Source: Conus ventricosus (taxonomy: Eukaryota; Mollusca; Gastropoda; Neogastropoda; Conidae). Taken from it: a stretch of DNA of 64,000 nt. The stretch lies in the NCBI GenBank assembly GCA_018398815.1, contig CM031604.1, forward strand, positions 49,845,306-49,909,305, in the 5' to 3' direction. The notes beneath the pieces were generated by a model that was not told the origin of the DNA, did not search any database, and worked only from the letters and a program-made list of their open reading frames with translations. Position 1 is the first letter of the stretch. Every line of letters starts with the position of its first letter. Positions 39,716 to 52,170 of the stretch are shown piece after piece. The translations under genes and the position numbers were made by a program.

Positions 39716-42507
39716 GGTGTGCACATGCATGTGTGTATATATATATATATACACACACACACATACATGAGAGAGAGAGAAGAAAGAGGGAGAGACAGAG
39801 ACAGAGAAGGCCAGAGTTAAGGAGGAGATGGGGTGAGAGGGTGCTAGTGCTGAAACTATTATAGCTAAAATGATGGTGGGCTAGATACAGTTTTGTTCAT
39901 AGAGGTATGGTGTATAACCACTGTCATACAATTTGACACCTGACAACAGGGAGTATGCTCGATAGATCAGAAGGATGAATAACAGACTGAGCTTACACAA
40001 CTCAACAATCAGAAGCAATGACACAGCCTAGAGAAGATGACTCACCACAAAACATATGTTCACACATAACATATTCTTTTTTTTTTTAATTTGCCGATAT
40101 ATTTTTTTCTGCCTCAAATTCTGTCCGTCTCCCCTGTCATGGCATTTTACATCTCACCTTGCTATTTCAATCATAAGCTGATATGGCTACATTTGATTTT
40201 TTTAAAAATTAAATAAAAAAACAACAAATACCTTGCTATTTCAATCATAGGGCTACATCTTTTTCAATTTTCAAAATAAAAGCAGCAAACGCTTATTCTC
40301 TTTTTGTCTCTACAGCAATTCAGCCTTTCTGTAAACCAAACCATCACAGTATTCATGTCAACAAGCAAACAAAAATTGAAGCAACAAAGAAAAAAAAATG
40401 GATGCAATAACACACTGGTGCCAGCTCCTGTGTGGAATTCCTCCCTCTGATTCAGGGATAATGCAGCCTTGCATACCAAAATTTGTTCACAACACAGCAG
40501 ATGTTGCAGTAGTCTCTGTCTCTGATCTTATGAGGACCACCACAACCCAATGATTTTCCATTCGTGCTTGTGGTGGAGAGAGAGAGAGAGAGAGCTTGAT
40601 ATAAAACTCAGAAACAAAACAAAAAAGCAACAAACCCAAGTGGCGCTTCACTGGGGAAAAAAGTACTGATGCTGCCTCCTAAAGCCAAGCACTGACATCA
40701 AGAATATGCAGACATATGAGATCATCGAGTTGATACTATTCATGTACAAAGGGCAGCCTCACACTGAGCTGTCAAAAACTACAACAGAGCCAGCAGATAA
40801 AAGGCTGTTCTTGATCTGACTCATTGAACTATTGAACACAGAACCCATACCCTGAGCTACTGCCAAGAAATCCTGCAAGTGGCTGGTGTAAAAAGCGTGT
40901 GGAGAAGCCAGCTGTACACTAAGACACCCAGGGAAAGAAAGCAGATAAAAAGTGCAGAAAGTAAATCTATCAGTGCTGTTATTATACAGCCATGAACTTT
41001 GCCCTTTTATTCAGTTCTACAGCCATGGCTTCTGTCCTTTCAATTTGTTTTCCCTTTTATTCAGTTCTACAACCATGGCTTCTGTCCTTTCAATTTGTTT
41101 TTCAGGTTTGCTAAATAATTATGTAAATGGCACTTCATGTTTATTATTTATCCCTTCTAGTTCTATGTTACTTAGCCTTTACTCAAACTCATTACCTTAA
41201 CTCGAACTATTATGATAGTGCAAGGTGCCACTACTGCAACAGATCATCAGGGGACCCAATCCAGACTCTATACTCGATATAATCCCATTACAGATTGCAG
41301 AAACAGAATTGAAGCCTCTGAACTAATTTGCTACGATGTATATTTTGACTGGAAACAAACGGGTTAAATGGTAGCATTAGAGCTATGATAGGTACCCAAA
41401 TGGGGCAGCAAATACAACAAAAATCAAAGTGGGAACAAACATTCTTTTTCCTAAATCTCTTGCGCAGTTAATCCCTTAGCTGTGCTCCATCACCAATAGC
41501 CCAGATGAGTAAATTTGTTAGTCTTTCCTTATTGTCTAAAGGAAAGGCACTGTGCATTAAGTTTTTCTATTTGAACTGGCAATTATTGTGTTCACTTTTA
41601 AAGCTGTCCTCAGTTGTCTTTTTCTGCCCTAATTTTTGTTGTCATTTTTAGACACACATTTAACATGTGCATATAATTATAAACATGTATGCTTGCATGT
41701 AAGCAAACTCACTTGAAACAAGCTTTAAATAAGTACACAGTTAAAGTGCTTGAGGTTGATATCATTAATGAAATAATCTTGTTGTTGTAAAGCACTACAG
41801 CTTTGATGTTGAGTTCACAAAACAGAAAATAAGAATATGCTGTCTGGCACGCTCAGCAAAATGTGCCAGGAATGGCCCTCTATACCAACACTCCTCTCCA
41901 CACAACAACACAGACACTGGGCATCTCAAGGCACCGCAGCCTCTGATCTTTTGAAGACAGCAGTAAAGGAGTACACCTAAAATCAGCAACATACATAAAC
42001 AGGTTGAGATGGGATGACATTCGAAGTTCATCCAGTAGTCTATAAAAAGCATCAATCCCTCACACATACAACACAACTGCCATCAGTAAAGAGAAACCCA
42101 AATCCTGATCGATCCACCACAATGCACCAAAATCCCAGGCAGCAATCTGAATCCAGACACAAACAAGATGTTGAAAATGAATCATTCATCCTGAATAGGC
42201 AGAGATCAACATGAAACGGGAACAGCTTTGGAGTACGAAGTGATGGGGTGTGATGGGAGATCTGTTCAGCGATAGATGACCCAGTGGAGTGGAGGGAGGG
42301 TGGCAGTGTATTGGGCCCTCCTAGCGCAAAATAGTAGAGGGGGGAAAAAATCAATGGCCTGGCACACTGGGGAAGGGTAAAGCTTCCCCGCTTTATAAAT
42401 GCCTGTGTTGCTTTCTTGTGTTCAGCTGGCGACTGTGCTACTGGGTCACCATGTCTCTTTGTGCCCAATGCATTTTGTCTTCTGCCCAGCTTTAAAAAAA
42501 AAAAAAG

Positions 42508-42538
42508 GAGAGAGAGAGAGAGAGAGAGAAAGAGAGAC

Positions 42539-42599
<61 letters not shown>

Positions 42600-42674
42600 G
42601 ATGACAGAAACAGACACAGAGAGGGAACACAACTGGAAAAGTTGGACATTCCAAAGCCTGTTGTGTGTATTCCT

Positions 42675-42710
<36 letters not shown>
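42508..42710. repeat. (GA)n and opposing (CT)n
   Basis: (GA)n at 42,508-42,598 and (CT)n at 42,678-42,708 are about 80 bp apart on opposite strands and could pair as an imperfect hairpin. Confidence 0.9.
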
Positions 42711-42719
<9 letters not shown>

Positions 42720-43322
42720 CATGCATGTGCGTTGTATACATGCACATGCTCATGTAAATCCTTTTCCAATGTATGGTGGTTAGTGCACAAGCAGCCAATG
42801 ATGCATACATGTGCATTTAACTAAACAGCAGCATCCTGCAGAGCGCATGTTTTTAATGCTTGTGCAAAGGATCCATATTGTAAATGTCGAAGACTGCCTC
42901 CAGTGAAAATTCTCAAAGTTAAAAAATTTGCTCTGATCATTTTTTGGAAAGACATGCCCAGATTCAGGAAGTTTGGCAAATTTATCATGAACACACCTAA
43001 GTGAACATACCTAAGGTGCATGGACCCATGCATGCACACATACATGCTCACAACCCAAGCACATGCAGTCCATCTCAATATGATTTTGTACTGGTGAATA
43101 CAAATATAGACACAAGTACTTTTTCAAATATAACCCACAGAAACACATAAACATGCATCCACACAATCACAAATTCAATGTACATCTACATTCATTCTGT
43201 ACTGATGAACCTAACAGTAGACATAGGTCTACACATGCACTTCCACATATAACCCACAGAACTTAGGCATTCACAAAATTACAAACATGTACATCTTTAT
43301 TCTCTCTTAAATTTTACACACA

Positions 43323-43327
<5 letters not shown>

Positions 43328-43403
<76 letters not shown>

Positions 43404-43420
43404 GTGTTTGTGTGTGTGGT
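43328..43420. repeat. (GT)n microsatellite
   Basis: About 45 GT units with two TTTG interruptions. Confidence 0.95.
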
Positions 43421-43439
43421 GTGCATGTTCACAATGTTG

Positions 43440-43500
43440 CAGTTCAAAATGTCACCTGACGTGGAATGATCTGTCATCCTAGGTGACATTTAGAACTGAC
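43440..43500. repeat. Short imperfect hairpin (17 of 18 bp)
   Basis: CAGTTCAAAATGTCACCT pairs with AGGTGACATTTAGAACTG with one mismatch around a ~24-nt loop. TGCAG lies just outside the left arm and CTCTGCAG a few bases beyond the right one. Possibly a miniature foldback remnant. Confidence 0.65.
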
Positions 43501-44084
43501 TCTGCAGAACAAAATATCATCCTGGTGCAAATGGTCACCCTGTGTGAGGTTCTGTGCTGGCAGATATTTTTACACTTACTGCGAAACAAACTCTCAAAAT
43601 TCAGTAATGTACAGTTATAGGTTGGGCCTGACAGGTCACCTGTTTTACATGATCTAGGAATATGAGGTGGATTAAGGAAAATGAGTATGCCTTAATGGTA
43701 ATCACTAGTGAATATGGATTCAGATTTTTTAAAAGGGAAAATATGAGTCGGAATCAACTTTAAAAAAACACAAAAAAACCAACCCTGTAATTACTGTGAG
43801 GCCGGCATGGCTCATACAGGCGGGTCTCCCAGATCACTCATCCCAGAAAACATGAAGGACACAAGCCCATCAATGAAGGCCTAACGCAATGCCATCATCA
43901 TCACCATCATCATCAATGTAGTTGCCGTCATACTCAACTGAGGAAGTCAGCAGTTTTTCAACATTAGAATATAAGCACTGTCAAGTGTGTCGAAGACTAC
44001 ATTCACTTTCTTACACAACCATATCACCACCACCACCATCATAATGCATAACTACCATCAACAGTGGCACTGTCATTACCATCA

Positions 44085-44562
44085 GCTGCTGTGGCTAGTG
44101 GTATCACATATCATGGCTGGGAGATTGTTGGTCCTGTTCCTATCAGAGCCATTAATATGGAGGATTCTGAGGTCCTAATCACCTCCTGTCCAGTGTCAGC
44201 TTGGTTATGGGATCAGATAGGAAGATTGGAACCACACAGTTGAATTTCATTCATTTAATGGATGCATTTCTCAGACAGCTGCTCAAACTTTCTAAGCACT
44301 TTCTTTCTTGGGCCTGGTTGATGCCACGTTGTATTATGAGAGTAAGCATAGAATACAGCCCTGTCTTATTGTCTCTGACCACAATGGAACTCTGCAGCAT
44401 TTTCTTAATCATCTTCTCAATCATTAATCAGCATAAAATTAAAAAATACCACCACCCCCTCAAATTCCATCTCACTTCCTGCCCTGCTTTCATGGTGACC
44501 TCAAGTTTTTATTTCCTCTGCACATTTGTGCAATTGGCAACTTTGCGTCAATGTCATCAGTA
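44085..44562 (+). mobile_element. Old SINE copy D, left part (split by the LINE)
   Basis: A diverged head (AGCTGCTGTGGCTAGTGGTA) and body (GGGCCTGGTTGATGCC, AGAATACAGCCCTGTC, GCCCTGCTTTCATGGTGACC) run to ATGTCATCAGTA, where the LINE starts. The body resumes at 52,060. Confidence 0.75.
44551..44562. repeat. Target-site duplication of the full-length LINE (3' side)
   Basis: ATGTCATCAGTA occurs here and at 52,060-52,071, a perfect 12 bp that fixes both LINE ends. Confidence 0.92.
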
Positions 44563-44813
44563 AGATAAGATAAGATAATGTTGCTTATAGCCCAGCCGAC
44601 CGTAGAGGGCCACATCAGGGCTGTCACCACGTTAAAATCAACTCACCAGTCATGAAAAAAAAAAAAACAAAAAAAAAACCCAACCAACTTTCACACATCT
44701 CGTTAAATGACATCGTCTACAAACGCACCAGAAACTTTGTTAAAAATCTTTCTGCCGTAAAATCTTAAATCAGATGAAAAATGTTAATCGCTCTCAAAAA
44801 CTCAAGGATCACG

Positions 44814-47213
44814 TCATGGACTGAACAGGATCTTCATGGACTCCGCTGTAAAATGTTTGTGTCTCACATCATGCAAGTCCCAACACTCCAAAAGAACATG
44901 TTTCATTGTGAGTGGCGCATGACATGGAATGCACCACGGAGCTTCTTCACTCTTTAAAAGGTAAGAATGGGTAAAATACGAATGGCGGTGTGCAGCCGGC
45001 ACAGAACTGTTTCCTCTTTACGACCACCCGACGTAGATGGGAGGAAGTCCTTAAGGTTTGGACGGATCTGAAAGAGTTTGTTATTCGTCTGTGTGTTCCA
45101 ATCCTCCTGCCAGAGGTCTCTCACATAATCGTTAATTTTGGGTTTCACATCTGAGCAGGGGATATAAGCGTTGGACAGTTTCTCTCTTGTGGCGTTCTTG
45201 GCTAAACGATCAACCATTTCGTTCCCGCCAATGCCAACATGACCAAGAACCCAAGCAAGAGTAATGTTGTAACCGTCCGCCTTCAACTTGCTAAAAAGTT
45301 AAAAAAAAAGTAAAAGTTCTGGATGCTGAAGGTTGCGGCCAGCTATGGCCTCCAAAGCTGACAGCGAATCCGACAGAACCAGAAAGTCCCTCTTCGAAGA
45401 ATGTGAGATTATCTTCAAAGCCAGAACCAGAGCAGTAAGTTCAGCAGAATAGACAGAAGCATCTGAATGGATATGTTCCAACAGTATCTGAGAAGGAGCC
45501 CCAGGGCAGTAGGCTGCACAGGCCACTCCATCTTCAGACTTGGAACCGTCAGTGAAAACTTTTTGACAGGATGGGAATTTGGAACAGAGGTCAGCATACA
45601 ATGCCTTGTACGCCAGAGAGCTGGTAGACTCTTTGCGAAAAGCTGCTAGATCGAAACGAATCTCTGGTGTGAAAAAGGTCCACGGAGGTTGATCCGGAAA
45701 CTTGGAAAAATCGGACACAACTCCTTGGTCTAGACCTGCATTCCGCACGTGAGGCCGCATATGAAGACCAAACGGCGGAATACATTTCGGGTTGTTTTCA
45801 AACTTACTTTGGAACGGAGGTCAGGGTCAAAGACACAGTCATAGGCAGGATTCTGCGGTTCTGAGAACAGTCGGATATAATAATTCAAAGACAGTTTCAG
45901 CCTGCGGTTGGACAGTGAAGGTTCACCCGCCTCTGCGTACAGGCTGTACACAGGGGTGGTGCGGAACGCTCCAAGACAGAGACGAAGCCCTTGATGGTGG
46001 ATAGGGTCCAAGAGTTTGAGGTAAGATGATCTTGCGGAGCCGTACACAGCACAACCGTAGTCCAGTTTAGAACGGACCAGGGCTCTGTAGAGGTGCAACA
46101 AAGTTTTCTTATCAGCGCCCCAGTTGGTGTGCGCTACGACCCGCAGAATATTCAGTGCTTTCTGGCAAGCAGCTTTGAGGTTTTTAATATGGCTGAGAAA
46201 GTTAAGTTTATGGTCAAAAATGACTCCCAGAAATTTGGCCTCTTTAACAGCTGGAATGGGAGATTTCCCTACTTGAAGTTCAGGATCTGGAAAAAACTGA
46301 TGGAAATTATGGAAGTGAATACACTGCGTCTTTGTTGGAGAAAAGGTGAAACCGTTTTCATCCGCCCACCGATGGATTTTATCTACGCAAAGCTGGAGCC
46401 TGCGCTGGACACTCGGGTACAGGCTTCCAGTTGCGTAGACAGCGAAATCATCCACAAACAATGAGCAGTCTGAACCCTGCTGAACTGATTGAACAATGTT
46501 GTTGATTTTAATACTAAAGAGGGCAGGAGACAGTATGCTCCCCTGTGGAACACCCAACTCCTGCTCGTGGACATCAGAGAGAGTGGTGCCAACCCGGACC
46601 TGAAACTGTCGTTCTGCCAAAAAACTTTGAATAAAAAGCGGAAGAGGACCTCGAAAACCCAGATCGTGGAGATCATGAAGTATCCCTGACTTCCAGGTAG
46701 TATCGTAGGCCTTCTCCAAGTCAAAGAAAATTGCCACAGTATGCTGTCTGTTCAAAAAAGCGTTCCGAAGTGTAGATTCCAGACGAATCAAATGGTCAAC
46801 GGTAGTCCGATGTTTGCGGAAACCACACTGTTCTTTCGCCAAAAGGCCATCGGTTTCGAGTTTCCACATGAGCCTAGCATTGACCATTTTCTCCATCAAT
46901 TTGCAGACACAGCTGGTCAAAGCTATGGGACGGTAGTTTGATGGATTAGAAAGATCTTTTCCAGGTTTGGGGATGGGAATAATGAGGGCTTTCCCGCCAA
47001 GAGGGTGGAAAGAAACCTGTAGTCCACACATGGTTGTATACCTGTAGCAGTATGTTCAGACCTTCTTGCGGAAGATGTTTCAACAGTTGATAATGAATTT
47101 CATCCATACCTGGAGAGGAATCGCTGCAAGAAAGTAAGGCAGATTTCAGCTCGTTTAACGTGAAAGGAAGATTGTAGTCTTCCATGTTGTCGGACGAAAA
47201 GTTGCAGGGTGAT
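44814..47213 (-). pseudogene. LINE ORF2, reverse transcriptase and RNase H part
   Basis: Reverse transcriptase motifs in order: KPGKDLSNPSNYRPIALTSC, EKAYDTTW, LGVPQGSILSPALFS and the catalytic FVDD, then FLGVIFD. RNase H follows with the acidic residues in VFTDGSKS, YSAELTAL and LVLSDSLSALEAI, and the late WVLGHVGIGGNEMVDRLAKN. A C-terminal tail has CIPCHAPLTMKHVLLEC. Frames change near 46,990 (one extra base in AAA), 45,770 and 45,000 (each one base short), and TAA interrupts the RNase H near 45,300. Confidence 0.9.
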
Positions 47214-47225
47214 TTTTCTTTAAGG
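47214..47225. repeat. Target-site duplication of foldback element 2
   Basis: TTTTCTTTAAGG is present here and at 48,745-48,756, a perfect 12 bp. Removing the insert plus one copy rejoins the LINE between its endonuclease and reverse transcriptase parts. Confidence 0.9.
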
Positions 47226-47293
47226 AATAGAGTTTGTTTAGAACTTACCGCCAATGACATTGACAAACAAAGCACATGACAAGACACGATGCA

Positions 47294-47318
47294 TTTCAAC
47301 CACTTGGGTCTTCTTCAG
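47294..47318 (-). ncRNA. Hammerhead-like core, left arm of foldback 2
   Basis: Minus strand: CTGAAGA, A, GACC-CAAGT-GGTT stem-loop, GAAA. Same extra A before stem II as in the other cores. Confidence 0.35.
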
Positions 47319-48606
47319 GCGAAAAAATAAATCACATTTAACATGTGGGACAGTACGAACAAAGAACGAAAAAAAAAGAAAGAAAAATGACTTATCCGTT
47401 TTCTTCCATGTGGTCGGTGGGCGGAAATGACATGGGGCCAGGGGGATTATGGGAGAGGAAACGGGGGGGGGGGGGGGGGGGGGGGGGGTTGCGTCGGGGG
47501 AGGTGTGTGTGTGTGTGTGTGATATGATAGGGTTGTGTGTCTAGTTTATTGGGATGGTGTGGTATCTTTGTGATGGTAGTGGTGGATTGATAGTAATGGT
47601 AAGGGGAAAGAAGGGGGGGGGGAGAGAAACTGAGGGGGAGGGAAAAAAAAAAAAAAAAAAAAAAAAACGGAATTTAAGGGGAAGGATAAAACAAAATTAA
47701 GATTAAATAGATGGAGGGTTGCTGTAACTACTGTATGAAGTGAGTGAGGGGGATGTGGTGGTGGTGTATGTATGTGTGTGTGTTGGTAGGGGATATTGCC
47801 AACTGATGTGGAAGTGGTGGGTATGTGTGTTTGGTTATTGTTGGATGTTGATGCCTTGGGGGTGTAGTGTGCCCAGTTTGGCAATGAGATGGGATTCTTG
47901 AGTTGTGCGTTCAAAGCTGTCACTCTGTGACTGCCAGAGTGCCATGACTTTGACACCCAACACAACATCGACCATGTCAAAGTCATGGCACTCTGGCAGT
48001 CACAGAGTGACAACTTTGAACGCACAACTCAAGAATCCCATCTCATTGCCAAACTGGGCACACTACACCCCAAGGCATCAACATCCAACAATAACCAAAC
48101 ACACATACCCACCACTTCCACATCAGTTGGCAATATCCCCTACCAACACACACACATGTACATACACCACCACCACATCCCCCTCACTCACTTCATACAG
48201 TAGTTACAGCAACCCTCCATCTATTTAATCTTAATTTTGTTTTATCCTTCCGCTTAAATTCGTTTTTTTTTTTGTTTTTTTTTCCCTCCCCCTCAGTTTC
48301 TCTCCCCCCCCCCTTCTTTCCCCTTACCATTACTATCAATCCACCACTACCACTACCATCACAAAGATACCACACCATCCCAATAAACTAGACACACAAC
48401 CCTATCATATCACACACACACACTCCCCCGACGCAAACCCCCCCCCCCCCCCCCCCCCCTCCGTTTCCTCTCCCATAATCCCCCTGGCCCCATGTCATTT
48501 CCGCCCACCGACCACATGGAAGAAAACGGATATGTCATTTTTCTTTCTTCTTTTTTCGTTCTTTGTTCGTACTGTCCCACATGTTAAATGTGATTTATTT
48601 TTTCGC

Positions 48607-48631
48607 CTGAAGAAGACCCAAGTGGTTGAAA
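48607..48631 (+). ncRNA. Hammerhead-like core, right arm of foldback 2
   Basis: Plus strand partner of the 47,294 core, 68 nt before the end of the arm. It is followed by ATGCATCGTGTCTTGTCATG. Stem III and a cleavage triplet could not be fixed by eye. Confidence 0.35.
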
Positions 48632-48744
48632 TGCATCGTGTCTTGTCATGTGCTTTGTTTGTCAATGTCATTGGCGGTAAGTTCTAAACAAACTCTATTC
48701 CTAATTTTGCTTCGTTCGCCGCCACCAGTCACTCCATTTTGAAA

Positions 48745-49983
48745 TTTTCTTTAAGGGCTTTGTTTTTGACAAAAGTGGCCGATTTGTTAGAAGAGGAAGA
48801 ATTCTTTTCAATGGTTGAAGCCAGCAGATTAGCAACTGCTTTCTTCTCCGTTATTAGGAATCCGAAAAACTTGAGATGGTTCACAGTGGGACAGGTGTTC
48901 TTCCCTTTGATTTTCTTAATGATGTTCCACACTTTTTTCTTGGAAGTTTTCGATGTCAGCCTGGAGCAGAAGCTTCTCCAGGACCGACGTTTACTTATTT
49001 TAAAAGTGTGTCTTGATTTAGCACGGAGTTTCTGATGGGCTCGAGCGTTGGGACCGAAGGTCGTTGGTACACTGACGCTGAGCCGTTTTCGAACTTTGGA
49101 AATTTGTTGGCAGTTTGAATCAAACCAGGGTGTTTTTGGCATTTGAAGTTTATCGGAAGACACTGGAATACAAGCTTTAGCACACTTGATCATAGTGTTA
49201 GTCAGTGATTCTGCTGGGTCCGGACTCTGAAGAAAATCAGTGTCCTGGAATTCTTTAGAAATAGTGGCTGCAAATAGATCCCAGTTTGCTTTCTTATAAT
49301 TTAGGTGTTGAGAGACAGAGACGTGTTCAGTTATTACAGGTTGTAGGACAGGGAAATGGTCACTTCCGTGCAGATCGTCATGGACAGACCACTCATAGTC
49401 CAGGACCAGCGAGGGGTCACAAACCGACAAATCTAAACACGAAAGTGAACCTGTGGAAGAGTGGAGGTAAGTTGCAGATCCGTCGTTCAGACAACACAAA
49501 TCCAAATCCGAAAGGACATCCTCAATTAGCAGACCTCTGGATGACGTACTGACACTACCCCAAAGAGGATTGTGACCGTTAAAGTCACCCAACAGCAAAA
49601 AAGGTCGAGGAAGTTCTCCTATCAGACTGACAAGGTCCTGACGACAAACCGGGACAGAAGGTGGGAGATAAAGGGAACAGATTGTCAGTCTTGTGGAGAG
49701 TGACTCTTGCAGCTACAGCCTGAAGGGAGGTCGACAGAGCGACAGGACTATACAACAAAGTTTTATGTAGGAGAAGGGCAACACCGCCCGACAGTCCCAA
49801 CGTGGATGGTTGTGCAGGTTTTGAAAGATTATTAAAGCCAGAAAGAGTAAAGGTCTTCTGGCTTTGAATTTGAGTTTCCTGAAGAGCCACGACAGAAGGT
49901 TTTATAGATTGACACAAAAGCTGCAGCTCCTCGAAGTTGGAGTTTAGTCCACGGATATTCCAATGGAATATTGTACTATCCAT
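48745..49983 (-). pseudogene. LINE ORF2, endonuclease part
   Basis: From ATG 49,983: MDSTIFHWNIRGLNSNFEEL, VVALQETQIQ (catalytic Glu), then, after one extra base near 49,685, LLGDFNGHNPLWGS and the catalytic HGSDHFPVL. This order is the APE-type endonuclease that nicks target DNA for target-primed reverse transcription. A Lys/Ser-rich linker leads to ALKE, where foldback 2 interrupts the frame. Confidence 0.9.
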
Positions 49984-50402
49984 GGTGCAGAGGGCGAAAA
50001 GGAGAGAGATCAGGTCATCTCCTCTTCAACGTCTGTTGCTAAAGGTGTAAATTTATTTGAGGTTTGTACTAGACTGTGTTGGTCTTCAGACCTGCTGGCA
50101 GACTTGCCAACAGGTGAAGAAGGTCTGGATTTGGGAGACGGTGGAGGTTTTTTCCTCATCTCCACCATCTCCACACTGGGTTGAACTCCCTTGCCCGCAC
50201 GGGCACTGGACAGAAGAGTTCGAGGCGGGATTGCTGGCTTTTTAATCTGCCCAGCAGCAGATGTTGTAGACTGCTGGGCAGTCTGAGGGGTGGTGGATTT
50301 TTTGCCTCCACCAGGGCAGTCACTTTGGGTTGGAAGGTGGTGGACCTGCTTCCACCAGAGCTGACAGTTCTACCTTGCAATGTCTTGGAAAACGTAAAGT
50401 CA

Positions 50403-51318
50403 TCAGTCTGGCAGCAGACTGACCGAGTGTGAACTGTGGGAACTGTCTTTACGGCCGAAGCATATGAAGCTGTTGGAGTCTGACTGCCACAACCAGCTTG
50501 CGGGCTTCAAAAAGGAGATCTTCTTCTCTGTTTTTATTCGTTGAATGGTGGATTCCTGAATCCAAAGAGGACAGTTTCTTGAAGAGGAGGGATGGTCGCC
50601 ACCGCAGTTAGCACAATGTGCCGGATCTTTGCACGGCCCATCATGGGTTGCCTTGCAGCAAACACCGCACACCTCCTGCCCAGAACAGCGGTCTCTGACA
50701 TGGCCAAACCTCTGGCATCTGAAACACCTCAACGGGGACGGCACATACAGCTGAACACGAACATTTAGGTAACCGACTTTGATGATGACCGGAGGCAGCA
50801 CAGGGTTGCAGACGTCAGAAAGAGGGTGTTGGTGTCCACTCTTTCTGCACCCTTTTTTACTGTCACCCTGCGCACCTCCATCACACCCTGGGACGCCAGT
50901 TCCGTTTTGATCTCGCCTCTGAGACACCTGATAGATCTCTGCAGCGAATCACACCTTTTGACGAATTTAACTGTTTATGAGGAGTCACCCTGATCTCCCT
51001 GTCCACTAGTTTTGTTGCTCTCAACAGCTGTTCAGATTGCTTTTTTGATCGACATTGAATTAGAAACGAGCCATTCCTCAACCTTTTGACGGACTGAGGG
51101 TCACCTGCTAGACCTTGAAAGCCCTTCTGGATAGCAAAAGGGCTCAGAGCTGAAAGGGGTCTTTCCTGCTCCGTCCCTTCCATCACGAGCCAGGAAGCCC
51201 AGAAACCTGTCTTCTGTCTAACCTCTGTATCGGAATCACCGTCTGTTTGAAAATCCCCTGAAATAGGGGATGCTGCCTTCCTCTTCCTTTTGGGGGGGAT
51301 ATTTTTTGAAAAAGCCAT
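50403..51318 (-). pseudogene. LINE ORF1 (gag-like, zinc knuckles)
   Basis: ATG at 51,318 opens MAFSKNIPPKRKRKAASPIS, a basic start. An RNA-binding segment follows (GSFLIQCRSKKQSEQLL). The C-terminal part has VPSPLRCFRCQRFGHVRDRC (CCHC), CGVCCKATHDGPC and CANCGGDHPSSSRNC. Such ORF1 proteins coat the LINE RNA. Two one-base losses, near 50,920 and 50,805, break the frame. Confidence 0.85.
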
Positions 51319-52059
51319 GTTTAGTTTATTATATTTCATCCCTCCCTTACCCACCCACCTTGGAGTCCAACTAAGGGGCCAGGGCCAAGAAACCAATGTC
51401 TTGACCCCTTCCAGGCTTCGGGAGAGATATACGACAAACAGAAGCCACCAACCCTATCCCCCTGATCATGCTCAACTCCCGGGAACAGAGAGCTGAGCAC
51501 TGCAGGGGTTTACTTGGCCAGCAGGGAAACTGCCTGTCTTGACCCAACCCCAAGAAGGGGAGCCGATTAGTACACCCGGGCCAAAGTGTACTCCTGTCTA
51601 GGAGAGGTCCGAGCCAAAGTGATGTGTTGAGAGCGCTGGCCCTCTCAATCACCAGGATCTCATTCCCCTCCGACACAGGTCGCACCGCACGGCAAACGCG
51701 GCGGATCTTAAGGAGACCACAGAGAGAAAAGGAGTGTGGAAAAGAAGACTTGAAGGGGAGACGAAGATAGAAAAGGGCCAAATATGGGAGGCAGAAAACA
51801 AGAAAAGGAGAAAGGCGGGTTACTCTTAGTCAGGATCCTCACCCTTAGCCTATCTGACATGGGAAGCCCTACCAGGGGCATCAACTCCTTACCACGTTAT
51901 GCTTAGGCCAGACAGCATCTTCACTTCTCACTCTCAGGCCTAGAAGTAGTTTAAAAAACCAGCCTATCTTCAAGTATTGATGCCCCCGCCAGCAAAGCCT
52001 AAGGGATCACAGGACCACGCAAGCCCTCCGACCACGGCAAGGTTGCAACCCCCGGAGGG
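51319..52059 (-). other. LINE 5' UTR
   Basis: About 740 bp upstream of ORF1 without a convincing reading frame, GC-richer than the flanks, ending in the CCCTCCGGGGG start. It presumably holds the internal promoter. Confidence 0.6.
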
Positions 52060-52170
52060 ATGTCATCAGTACCAAAACTTCATAGGGATAGACAAGATGG
52101 TGCACTCAGGCGGGGGACACTTACATATGCTCCACAGCTAAGCAATTATTGTCCTCAACAGCAGTCTACT
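52060..52170 (+). mobile_element. Old SINE copy D, right part
   Basis: After the second ATGTCATCAGTA come GACAAGATGGTGCACTCAGG and CTAAGCAATTATTGTCCTCA. These correspond to the SINE body that follows the part at 44,085-44,562, showing the LINE entered a pre-existing SINE. Confidence 0.7.

Larger units (their letters stand above)
39716..44084. other. Upstream region, mostly unassigned
   Basis: Contains a 50-bp tandem duplication (41,002-41,051 and 41,052-41,101, unit CCCTTTTATTCAGTTCTACA...), a partly duplicated ACCTTGCTATTTCAATCATA at 40,157 and 40,231, (GA)n at 42,508-42,598, (CT)n at 42,678-42,710 and (GT)n at 43,328-43,420. No gene recognised. Confidence 0.6.
47226..48744 (+). mobile_element. 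Foldback element 2 inside the LINE
   Basis: Arms 47,226-47,955 and 47,975-48,699 are nearly perfect inverted repeats of about 730 bp around a 19-nt loop. Even the G/C homopolymers, poly-A/poly-T and GT/CA runs mirror each other. A 45-nt unpaired tail (48,700-48,744, with TTCGTTCGCCGCCACCAGTC) follows the right arm, and a 12-bp target duplication flanks the whole. Each arm carries a CTGAAGA/GACC...GGTT/GAAA hammerhead-like core. No coding capacity. Arm identity shows the inversion is recent or actively homogenised. Confidence 0.88.
44563..52059 (-). mobile_element. Full-length non-LTR retrotransposon (I/Nimb-like LINE)
   Basis: The element spans 7.5 kb including a 1.5 kb foldback insertion, so about 5.97 kb of LINE. 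It starts on the minus strand with CCCTCCGGGGGTTGCAACC (5' UTR) and carries ORF1 (gag-like with zinc knuckles) and ORF2 (APE endonuclease, reverse transcriptase, RNase H). It ends ...GCAACATTATCTTATCTTATCT, short tandem repeats instead of poly-A. RNase H plus repeat tails fits the I group, and Nimb elements of molluscs are my best match. The clade is from recalled domain order and needs a phylogeny. Several frameshifts and a stop make it non-functional as read. Confidence 0.9.

Noticed and set aside
42052..42816. 254-codon minus-strand open frame
   Set aside because: Its length comes from (GA)n/(CT)n; the non-repeat parts show no recognisable family or splice context.
45792..46464. Plus-strand open frames within the LINE
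   Set aside because: Antisense shadows of the reverse transcriptase frame.
47546..48228. Two similar proteins encoded head to head
   Set aside because: They are the same sequence read from the two inverted arms of foldback 2 and have no coding character.
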